From NCBI GenBank assembly GCA_937967645.1, contig CALBTT010000183.1, positions 1-8,321 on the forward strand: 8,321 nt of DNA. The letters are read 5' to 3'. Shown piece by piece: positions 1-8,321 of this stretch; positions within the stretch are counted from its first letter, which is position 1, and every line of letters begins with the position of its first letter. Source of the DNA: an uncultured Zoogloea sp. (GTDB taxonomy: Bacteria; Pseudomonadota; Gammaproteobacteria; Burkholderiales; Rhodocyclaceae). Under the pieces are notes generated by a model. It saw only the letters and a list, made by a program, of their open reading frames with translations, searched no databases and was not told the origin of the DNA. The position numbers and the translations under genes are program-made.

Positions 1-642
1 CAGCAGGGCGGCTTCTTCGGCAAGCTGATGGGTGCCGGCAAGCGCCTGCTCACCGGCGAGAGCCTGTTCACCACCGTCTATCACAACGAAGGCAACGGCA
101 AGCGCCGGGTCGCCTTCGCCGCCCCCTACCCGGGCAAGATCGTGCCGGTGGACCTGACCACCGTCGGTGGCACCCTGATCTGCCAGAAGGATTCCTTCCT
201 CGCCGCCGCCAAGGGCGTCTCCCTCGGCATCGCCTTCCAGAAGAAACTCGGTGTCGGTCTGTTCGGCGGAGAGGGCTTCATCATGCAGAAGCTCGAAGGC
301 GACGGCATGGCCTTCATCCACGCTGGCGGCACCCTGATGGAGAAGACCCTCGCCCCCGGCGAGACCCTGCGGGTGGATACCGGCTGCGTGGTGGCCTTCC
401 AGCCCAGCGTGGACTTCGACATCCAGTACGCCGGCAAGATCAAGACCGCCCTGTTCGGCGGCGAGGGCCTGTTCTTCGCCACCCTCAGCGGCCCCGGCAA
501 GGTCTGGCTGCAATCCCTGCCCCTGTCGCGTCTGGCCGACCGCATCGTGATGGCGTCCCGTGCCGCCGGAGGCGGCGGCAAGGAGGGCGGTTCCCTGCTG
601 TCCGGCTTCGGCCTCGGCGCGGTGCTGGGCGACGACGAGTGA
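1..642 (+). CDS. AIM24 / TIGR00266 family protein, 5' end outside the window
   Basis: The reading frame is open from base 1, giving 213 visible residues to TGA at 640-642. The ATG at 28 is only an internal methionine, so the true start lies upstream. The visible part is a glycine-rich, all-beta-looking protein with two related segments, LFGGEGFIMQKLEGDG and LFGGEGLFFATLSGPG. These segments, together with HAGGTLMEKTLAPGE and the ending WLQSLPLSRLADRI plus a Gly-rich tail, are typical of the AIM24/TIGR00266 family. The family is named after a yeast mitochondrial inner-membrane protein; the bacterial members have no well-established biochemical role. No catalytic motif, signal peptide or membrane helix is visible in this part. 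The stop codon overlaps the start of the M48 protease gene, so the two are probably co-transcribed and translationally coupled. Family assignment is fairly secure; function is unknown. Confidence 0.85.
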   Translation, partial: QQGGFFGKLMGAGKRLLTGESLFTTVYHNEGNGKRRVAFAAPYPGKIVPVDLTTVGGTLICQKDSFLAAAKGVSLGIAFQKKLGVGLFGGEGFIMQKLEGDGMAFIHAGGTLMEKTLAPGETLRVDTGCVVAFQPSVDFDIQYAGKIKTALFGGEGLFFATLSGPGKVWLQSLPLSRLADRIVMASRAAGGGGKEGGSLLSGFGLGAVLGDDE

Positions 643-1730
643 CGGACGCGCCGGTCCCGGCCCGCTACTACCCGCCCGGCGGAGACGCCCACGGCCACCC
701 GGTACGACTCGCCTGGGAGGCCGACAGCCTGCAGATCCTGCGGGACGACGGCCCCGCCCTGCGGGCCCCGGCAACGGCCCTTGCAGTGGAGGCCCGCGGC
801 TTCAACCACGAACAGTGGGCCCTGACCTGGTCCGAGGGCGGCAGCGCCCTCCACCTAGTGATCGTGGCGGACCGGGAGGCCGCCCCTCTCAAGCAGGTCG
901 CCCCGAGGCTGTTTCGCCAGGGGGAACAGCGCCGGCGCGCAGGCAGGCGCCGCCTGGGGGCCGGCCTGATCCTGCTGGTCCTGCTGCCCGTGCTGCTGGC
1001 CAGCCTGCTCCTGCTCTCGCTGGGGCCGCTGGCCGACCGCGTGGTCGAGCACATCCCGCCGGAAGTCGAACGACAGATCGGCGAGGCCATGCTGATCCGC
1101 ACCCGGGCCGATGGGCCCATGATCGAAGACGGCCCGGCCCAGGCGGCCGTCCAGGCCATCGCCGCACGGCTGACCCGCCCCGGCGAGAAGCTCGACTTCC
1201 ATCTGGCGCGGCGCCCCGACATCAATGCCTTCGCTGCCCCCGGCGGCGTGGTGGTGGTGAACTCCGCCCTGCTGCAGGCTGCCCGCAACGCCGAAGAGGT
1301 AGCCGGCGTGCTGGCCCACGAGATCGCCCATGTGGAGTTGCGCCACGGCCTGCAGCAGGTGGCCCGCTCGGCCGGCCTGCGCCTCATCATGGCCGCCGTT
1401 CTGGGTGACTATGCCAGCCTGAGCGGCTGGGCCGCCCAGCTGGGGGAGCTCAAATTCTCCCGCGATGCCGAGCGTGAAGCCGACCTGCGCGCCCTCGACC
1501 GCCTCATCGAGACCGGCATCGACCCGCAGGGGCTGCCGGCCTTCTTCGAGACCCTGTCCCGGCAGGAGGCGGCTGGCACGCTGCGCCCGCCCGTCCTGTT
1601 CTCCACCCATCCGGCCCCTGCGGAGCGGATCGAAGCACTGCGGACAGCGCTCGCCGGGCGTCCCGGGACGCCCGCCCAACCCATTGGCATCGACTGGAAA
1701 TCAGTCCGCGCGGCCCTCGCCACACCGTGA
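639..1730 (+). CDS. Membrane-anchored M48 family zinc metallopeptidase
   Basis: Predicted zinc endopeptidase of 363 residues. The zinc site is HEIAH (His227, Glu228, His231), and the third ligand is probably Glu278 in the downstream SRDAEREAD motif, which matches the SRxxExxAD pattern of M48 enzymes (HtpX, Ste24, BepA/YfgC). The order is: about 100 N-terminal residues without a signal peptide; a basic stretch (RRRAGRRR, about 98-105); one strongly hydrophobic helix (about 106-130); then the protease domain (about 140-345). By the positive-inside rule the N-terminal domain is cytoplasmic and the protease periplasmic, which would suit envelope protein quality control; that role is inferred. The start is GTG at 639, overlapping the preceding stop as GTGA. 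There is no convincing Shine-Dalgarno, so re-initiation after the upstream gene is likely, and the next in-frame ATG would remove the membrane anchor. The C-terminal STHPAPAERI segment is also typical of the family. Protease class is well supported; substrate is unknown. Confidence 0.9.
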   Translation: MTDAPVPARYYPPGGDAHGHPVRLAWEADSLQILRDDGPALRAPATALAVEARGFNHEQWALTWSEGGSALHLVIVADREAAPLKQVAPRLFRQGEQRRRAGRRRLGAGLILLVLLPVLLASLLLLSLGPLADRVVEHIPPEVERQIGEAMLIRTRADGPMIEDGPAQAAVQAIAARLTRPGEKLDFHLARRPDINAFAAPGGVVVVNSALLQAARNAEEVAGVLAHEIAHVELRHGLQQVARSAGLRLIMAAVLGDYASLSGWAAQLGELKFSRDAEREADLRALDRLIETGIDPQGLPAFFETLSRQEAAGTLRPPVLFSTHPAPAERIEALRTALAGRPGTPAQPIGIDWKSVRAALATP

Positions 1731-1795
1731 CACCCCGCTGACACGCCAACGGCATGAGGCTCCCGGAAGGGCCCCGCGCCGCGGCACCTGACCAA

Positions 1796-1838
1796 GCGAG
1801 CATTCTCGCCGCAAAGGCAGTATCTTTCGCCCAGAAAG
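1796..1838. promoter_or_regulatory. Two small dyads in the gap upstream of the sensor operon
   Basis: The 154-bp gap between the M48 gene and the sensor gene contains two perfect 5-bp dyads close together: GCGAG-CATT-CTCGC at 1796-1809 and CTTTC-GCCCA-GAAAG at 1824-1838. A TATCTT hexamer at 1821-1826, possibly a -10 element, lies between and partly over them, but there is no good -35 at the right distance. They could be an operator pair, weak hairpins ending the upstream transcript (no T-run follows), or chance in GC-rich DNA. The gap is where a promoter for the two-gene signalling operon would be expected. Confidence 0.2.
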
Positions 1839-1884
1839 CGGCCCCTGGGCCACCCTGACGCCTTCTGCCAGCCCCGAGAACAGC

Positions 1885-4091
1885 ATGAACCCAGCCTCCG
1901 AACTCCGGCTCCGCGACATCGCCACCTCCGCCGTCCTCACCGTCGTGCCGGATCTGCCCCTGCGCAACGCCATCCAGTTGTTCGTCGATGCGCAGGTCTC
2001 CTGCCTGGTGGTCACCGAAGGCGGAGACAGGCCGGTGGGCATCATCACGGAGCGGGATCTGCTGCGCCTCGTCTGCGCAGGCTACGCGGAGGACAAGCCG
2101 GTGCGCAGCGTCATGAGCGCTCCCCTGCTCACGGTGCGCGAAGACATGGACTTCTCGTCGGCCCAGTCCCTGCTGGCCAATCGGGCGGTCCGCCACCTCG
2201 TGCTGGTGGATGAATCGGGCAAGCTGCGCGGCGTGGCCAGCGAAACGGACTTCCGGCGCCATCTCGGCCACGACTTGTTCAAGGCGATCCACTGCCTGGG
2301 GGCCGTCATGGACCCTTCGCCCGACATGGTGCCGCCGGAACAACCCCTGGCGCGGTCTCTCGAGATCATGGCCTCCACCCGCCGCGACCACCTGGTGATC
2401 GGCCGCGACGGCCGCGCCGAAGGCATCCTCACCGAGAGGGATGTACCCCGCCTGATGGCCCGTCAGGTAAGCCCGGAGCGGCTGACCATCGGCGAAGTCA
2501 TGTCCCACCCCCTCTACACCGTCGGCCCCGACATCACCGTCGCCGAAGCCGCCCGGCGCATGGGCGAGGCCCGGCTGCGCCACCTGGTGGTGCTGGACGA
2601 GAGAGGGCAGATGCTGGCGGTGATCAGCCAGCACCGCATGCTCGAACGGCTCGGTGTGGTGATGATGGAAGAGAGCCGCAACCGGCTCGAGAACACCCTC
2701 GAGGTAGTGCTCGAGACCACCGGCGTAGGCACCTGGGAGTACGACCACCGGGACGACATGCTCAGCCGCAGCCGGGGGCTGGCCCAGGTGCTCGGACTCT
2801 CCGGCAGCGAGATCCATGAGCCGCTGGAGCAGGCCCTGCTGCGCCTCGATCCGGCGGCACGCGAGCGGGTCGGGCAAGCCTTCAGGGGGACCCTGGCCGG
2901 CTCGGAGGCACGCTTCGCCGTGGATTACCAGGCCCGCGGTGGCGGCGGCCAGCTGCGCTGGCTGAGCGTACGCGGACGGGTGGTGGAGCGGGATGACGCG
3001 GGGAAACCCTTGCGCTCGGCGGGCGTTGCCGTGGACATCGACGCCCAGAAGGCATCCGAAGCGGCCCTGCGCAAGAGCGAGTCCCGCTTCCGGCAGCTGA
3101 TCGAGAGCCTGCCCTTGCCCATCAGCCTGCTCGACGCCGATGGCCGGGCGGTCTTCATGAACAGGCAATTCACGACGACCTTCGGCTACACGATGGCCGA
3201 AGCGCCCGACCTGGAAAGCTGGTGGACCCTGGCCTACCCTGACCCGGCCTATCGGGCCCGGGTAAGTCAGAGCTGGGACGACGCCGTGCGCACGGCCCTC
3301 GCCACCAATCACGTGATCCGCCCGAGCGAATACACGGTCCGCTGCAAGGACGGCAGCAACCGGATCATCGAGATCTCCGGCGTGGCCCTCGGCGACCACC
3401 TGCTGGCCACCTTCTTCGATGTCACCGAGCACCGGGAACAGCAGCAGCTGCTGGAGTTCAGCAACGCGGTGCTGCGACGCATCTCCCTCGGGGTGCCAGC
3501 CACCGAGATACTTGAGGACTGCTGCCGCCAGATCGAAACCCGGGATGCCAGCATCCACTGCACCGCCCTGATCGTGGACAAGGACGGGCATGCCCTGCGC
3601 CACGGCGCCGGGCACACTCTGGCTGCGCCGCTGCAATCCGTGCTGGAGACGGCGCAGGCCTCCCTCCCCGGTCAAGCTGAGACCCGGCAGGTCCGCCTCC
3701 CGGCCGGACCGGATAGCGCCCACCTCGCCTGCTGGACCTTTCCCGTGGTTTCCCGCGAGGGACCGCTCCTCGGCCTGTTCGCGCTGTGCCGGCAGGATGC
3801 CGCGCCCGCTCTCGACACGCCCCTGCGCCAGTATGCGGACGCCGCGGTAGCCCTGGCTGCGGTGGCCCTGGAGCGCGCCGGCCGGGAGAACGAGCTGCGC
3901 CAGACCCACCGCGGGCTGGAGCGGGCCGAAGAGCGCCTGCACGCCCAGCTGGATGAGCTGCGCCGCTGGCAGCAGGTGATGCTCGGCCGGGAAGGCCGCG
4001 TGCTCGAGCTCAAGCGAGAGGTCAATGCCCTGCACGCCCGCCTCGGCGAACCACCGCGCTACCTCAGCGTCGATTCGGCCGGAGAGCACCC

Positions 4092-4095
<4 letters not shown>
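1885..4095 (+). CDS. Multi-sensor protein: four CBS, two PAS, GAF-like region and coiled coil; no output domain
   Basis: Cytoplasmic 736-residue signalling protein with no signal peptide or membrane helix. Domains in order: CBS1 (about 9-66, ending GIITERD), CBS2 (72-128), CBS3 (140-193, with GILTERD), CBS4 (202-257), so probably two Bateman modules, which in other proteins bind adenine nucleotides. Next come a PAS/PAC (about 268-390, starting LETTGVGTWEYD), a second PAS (399-518, ending FFDVTEHREQ), a diverged GAF-like region (about 520-660) and a coiled coil (663-722) with the tail REGRVLELKREVNALHARLG. No histidine kinase, GGDEF, EAL, receiver or helix-turn-helix motif is present, so it needs a partner for output. 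The obvious candidate is the hybrid kinase whose start overlaps this stop as ATGA. The ATG at 1885 fits the beginning of CBS1 but has only a weak GAGA-type ribosome site. Domain calls are strong for CBS and PAS and moderate for GAF. Ligands and the partnership are inferred. Confidence 0.88.
4081..4086 (+). promoter_or_regulatory. Ribosome binding site of the hybrid kinase gene
   Basis: GGAGAG lies five bases before the ATG at 4092, inside the last codons of the upstream sensor gene. With the ATGA stop/start overlap it supports the chosen start and translational coupling of the two signalling genes. Confidence 0.65.
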
Positions 4096-7025
<2,930 letters not shown>

Positions 7026-7027
7026 CC

Positions 7028-7058
7028 CCGGGCCGAGTTCCGTGGCGACAGCGCCCGG
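7028..7058 (+). terminator. Possible weak hairpin after the hybrid kinase gene
   Basis: CCGGGC at 7028-7033 and GCCCGG at 7053-7058 are perfect inverted copies separated by 19 bases, starting three bases after the kinase stop. The loop is long and no T-run follows, so this is not a classical intrinsic terminator. It may be a weak transcript-end structure or chance. Confidence 0.2.
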
Positions 7059-7071
7059 CAGGAGCTATAAA
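7043..7071 (+). promoter_or_regulatory. Possible promoter of the metalloprotease gene
   Basis: TATAAA at 7066-7071 is an unusually AT-rich hexamer for this DNA and resembles a sigma-70 -10 element. The hexamer at the expected -35 distance (TGGCGA, 7043-7048, 17-bp spacer) matches the consensus only partly. It lies 48 bp upstream of the protease start, in the 93-bp gap after the kinase gene, so independent transcription of the protease is plausible. Confidence 0.3.
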
Positions 7072-7105
7072 CGAATGGCACTTGCATGCCTGCCGTGCTC
7101 AGCTC

Positions 7106-7111
7106 GAGGAG
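7106..7111 (+). promoter_or_regulatory. Ribosome binding site deciding the metalloprotease start
   Basis: GAGGAG lies seven bases before the ATG at 7119. The frame is also open to an ATG at 7086, but no Shine-Dalgarno precedes that codon and its 11 extra residues lie over this site. The later start is therefore preferred. Confidence 0.75.
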
Positions 7112-7118
7112 ATCCGCC

Positions 7119-8144
7119 ATGACAACAAGACCGAAAGTCTGCATCGACCGGATCCTGCCGGCCGAGATGATGCGCCACCAGGAAACCATGGCCGGCCCCG
7201 CCGGGCGGGTACGTGCCATATCCCCCCGGGGCAAGACCTGGAACAACGGCTCCACCCTGCGGGTGCGCTTCATCGGCGGCACCCAGGCCCAGCGCAACAC
7301 CGCCATCACCCAGGCCGGCTGGTGGTCGGCCGTGGCGAACCTGAAGTTCGACTTCAACGACGCCCCCGACGCTGAGATCCGCATCACCTTCGACCCTTCT
7401 GACGGCGCCTGGTCCTACATCGGCACCGACTGCCGCAGCATCCCCCTCAACCAGCCCACCATGAACCTGGGCTTCCTCGACGGCGGCACCGCAGCCCACG
7501 AGTTCGGGCACGCCATCGGCCTGGCCCACGAACACCAGAGCCCCTTCGGTGGCATCAGCTGGAACGAAAAAGTGGTGCTCAAGGAGCTCGCTGGCAGCCC
7601 GAACTTCTGGGACGAAGCCACCATCCGCCACAACGTCCTCGCCAAGTACAGCGCGGACCAGGTCAATGGCACCGACTTCGACCCCGACTCGATCATGCTG
7701 TACTTCTTCCCCGCCACCTGGACCACCAACGGCATCGCCACCAGGGCCAATGACGTGCTGTCGTCCCTCGACAAGCTCTTCATCTCCGGCGCCAAGATGT
7801 ATCCCCGCAGCGGTCCCAGCCTGGAGACCGCCACCGTCCTCAAAGTCGGCGCAGCCCGCCGCACCCCGGCCAGCATTGGCAAGGCCGGCGAACAGGATCT
7901 CTACCAGTTCGTCGTCACCACCCCGGGCAAGCACATCATCGACACCCAGGGCTCCACCGACGTGGTGATGAAGCTGTTCGGCCCCGACAGCACCACCAAC
8001 CTCATCGCCACCGACGACGACAGCGGCCTCGGCAGCAACGCCCGCATCGCCGCCAGCCTGACCGCCGGCACCTACTACGCCCAGGTCCGCCATTTCGACG
8101 CTGCAGGCACCGGCGCCTACACCATCCGGGTCCGGCGAGGCTGA
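7119..8144 (+). CDS. Metzincin zinc metalloprotease (M12A/astacin-like) with C-terminal PPC domain
   Basis: Predicted zinc endopeptidase of 341 residues. The catalytic motif HEFGHAIGLAHEH gives His127, Glu128, His131, Gly134 and His137, the HExxHxxGxxH signature of metzincins. The Glu-His that follows resembles astacins (M12A). The Met-turn is DSIMLYFF with Met193 and Tyr195, close to the astacin SIMHY pattern but with Leu replacing His. The protease domain spans about 40-230. Residues 236-339 look like a PPC (bacterial pre-peptidase C-terminal) beta-sandwich: EQDLYQFVV, DDDSGLGSNARIA, LTAGTYYAQV, AYTIRV. PPC domains usually occur on secreted proteases and may be removed during maturation. 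The N-terminus (MTTRPKVCIDRILPAEMM) is polar and has no signal peptide or lipobox, and no RTX repeats suggest type I export, so localisation is unclear. It stands alone after a 93-bp gap. The fold is well supported; substrate and location are unknown. Confidence 0.9.
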   Translation: MTTRPKVCIDRILPAEMMRHQETMAGPAGRVRAISPRGKTWNNGSTLRVRFIGGTQAQRNTAITQAGWWSAVANLKFDFNDAPDAEIRITFDPSDGAWSYIGTDCRSIPLNQPTMNLGFLDGGTAAHEFGHAIGLAHEHQSPFGGISWNEKVVLKELAGSPNFWDEATIRHNVLAKYSADQVNGTDFDPDSIMLYFFPATWTTNGIATRANDVLSSLDKLFISGAKMYPRSGPSLETATVLKVGAARRTPASIGKAGEQDLYQFVVTTPGKHIIDTQGSTDVVMKLFGPDSTTNLIATDDDSGLGSNARIAASLTAGTYYAQVRHFDAAGTGAYTIRVRRG

Positions 8145-8153
8145 AAGCAGCGG

Positions 8154-8171
8154 GCCGGCATCGATACCGGC
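8154..8171 (+). terminator. Small hairpin after the metalloprotease gene
   Basis: GCCGG (8154-8158) and CCGGC (8167-8171) form a perfect 5-bp stem with an 8-base loop containing the palindrome ATCGAT, nine bases after the stop codon. No T-run follows. It may help end or protect the protease transcript together with the second hairpin at 8181-8206. Confidence 0.3.
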
Positions 8172-8178
8172 AGCGGTT

Positions 8179-8316
8179 AACTCAAATCCGCGGGTCAGGA
8201 TTTGAGATCCAGCGCTGTGGATTTGAGATCTGGTGCTGCGGATTTGAGATCTGGCGCCTCGGAATCGAGATCCGGGGTGCCGGATTTGAATCAATCGGTG
8301 CGAGAACTCAAATCCG
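8179..8316. repeat. Array of five 21-bp direct repeats flanked by a 12-mer carrying the inverted core
   Basis: Five head-to-tail units of exactly 21 bp start at 8198, 8219, 8240, 8261 and 8282 and share the core GGATTTGAGATC followed by a variable YGGYGC-like half. Units 1-3 keep the core perfectly, unit 4 has GGAATCGAGATC, and unit 5 has GGATTTGAATCA. Identical copies of AACTCAAATCCG flank the array at 8179-8190 and 8305-8316. This 12-mer contains CTCAAATCC, the exact reverse complement of the core GGATTTGAG. Units 1-4 each contain a GATC, spaced 21 bp apart. There are no spacers, so it is not a CRISPR. It could be a REP/BIME-like intergenic repeat, a transcript-end structure, or an array of protein-binding sites two helical turns apart. 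The window ends five bases after the right flank, so the array may continue. The repeat is certain; its function is unknown. Confidence 0.93.
8181..8206 (+). terminator. Hairpin formed by the left inverted flank and repeat unit 1
   Basis: CTCAAATCC (8181-8189) pairs perfectly with GGATTTGAG (8198-8206) around the 8-base loop GCGGGTCA, a 9-bp stem 36 bases after the protease stop. It is the best stem-loop in the intergenic region but lacks a T-run, and the same left arm could pair equally well with repeat units 2 or 3. A role as transcript end or RNA stabiliser is inferred. Confidence 0.35.
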
Positions 8317-8321
8317 GTGGG

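Noticed and set aside
560..1408. 282-codon + strand frame overlapping the AIM24 end and the M48 gene
   Set aside because: Its product is extremely Pro/Arg/Gly/Ala-rich, typical of a frame-shifted reading of GC-rich coding DNA, and it conflicts with the well-supported M48 frame.
1840..1851. GGCCCCTGGGCC palindrome as terminator
   Set aside because: The two-base centre is too small for a hairpin loop, no T-run follows, and it lies within 35 bases of the next start codon.
1504..4089. 861-codon open frame on the minus strand
   Set aside because: It lies antisense to the end of the M48 gene and nearly all of the CBS/PAS gene. Long antisense frames are expected in GC-rich DNA with strong third-position bias. 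Its translation shows no domain I recognise, and the + strand products are clear families.
7076..7089. Sigma-54 promoter (TGGCAC followed by TTGC/ATGC)
   Set aside because: TTGC follows TGGCAC directly and ATGC follows after four bases, so neither gives the required GG-to-GC spacing. It also lies only 30-43 bases before the protease start.
7086..7118. Upstream ATG as the start of the metalloprotease
   Set aside because: No ribosome site precedes it. The better-supported ATG at 7119 has GAGGAG at seven bases, and the extra residues add neither a signal peptide nor a domain.
7065..8294. 409-codon minus-strand frame whose start would encode the 21-bp repeats as a heptapeptide repeat (SQIRSTR-like)
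   Set aside because: A 21-bp period keeps any frame open, and the rest of the frame is antisense to a clear metalloprotease. I saw no ribosome site supporting its start. A repeat-encoded peptide cannot be excluded but is not supported.
8198..8302. CRISPR array
   Set aside because: The repeats are 21 bp, directly adjacent and partly degenerate, with no unique spacers and no cas gene in the window.
8198..8302. Plasmid iterons or replication origin
   Set aside because: Unit length and phasing would fit iterons, but no replication initiator gene, AT-rich unwinding region or DnaA box is seen.

Overview
The window is visibly GC-rich, with strong G/C preference at third codon positions, and densely coding. 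All five genes lie on the + strand. The gene content (AIM24-like protein plus M48 protease, PAS/CBS sensor, BvgS-like hybrid kinase, metzincin with a PPC tail) and codon use suggest a high-GC proteobacterium. A betaproteobacterium such as a Rhodocyclales member is my best guess, but this rests on general resemblance only, since there is no rRNA or marker gene here.

Layout. (1) 1-1730: the 3' part of an AIM24/TIGR00266-type gene, followed with a 4-bp GTGA overlap by a membrane-anchored M48 zinc metallopeptidase. (2) 1731-1884: a 154-bp gap with two small dyads and at best a weak promoter. (3) 1885-7025: a two-gene signalling operon. The first gene encodes a 736-residue cytoplasmic protein with four CBS domains, two PAS domains, a GAF-like region and a coiled coil, but no catalytic output domain. 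The second, joined by an ATGA overlap, encodes a 977-residue hybrid histidine kinase: signal peptide, periplasmic solute-binding-type sensor, one TM helix, two PAS domains, HisKA, HATPase and receiver. (4) 7026-7118: a short gap with a possible promoter. (5) 7119-8144: a metzincin metalloprotease (HExxHxxGxxH) with a C-terminal PPC domain and no recognisable signal peptide. (6) 8145-8321: non-coding, with a small hairpin and then an array of five 21-bp direct repeats. A 12-mer containing the inverted core of the repeat flanks the array on both sides. The window ends about five bases after the second flank.

How the parts may work together. The CBS/PAS/GAF protein and the hybrid kinase are translationally coupled. 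They most likely form one sensory unit in which the first protein supplies cytosolic inputs (nucleotides via CBS, small molecules or redox via PAS/GAF) and the second reads a periplasmic solute and carries all the phosphotransfer chemistry. No HPt domain, DNA-binding response regulator or diguanylate cyclase is encoded in the window, so the output is elsewhere. The AIM24/M48 pair looks like an envelope-associated unit of unknown purpose. The most unusual items are the output-less sensor next to the kinase, the leaderless metzincin, and the 21-bp repeat array.
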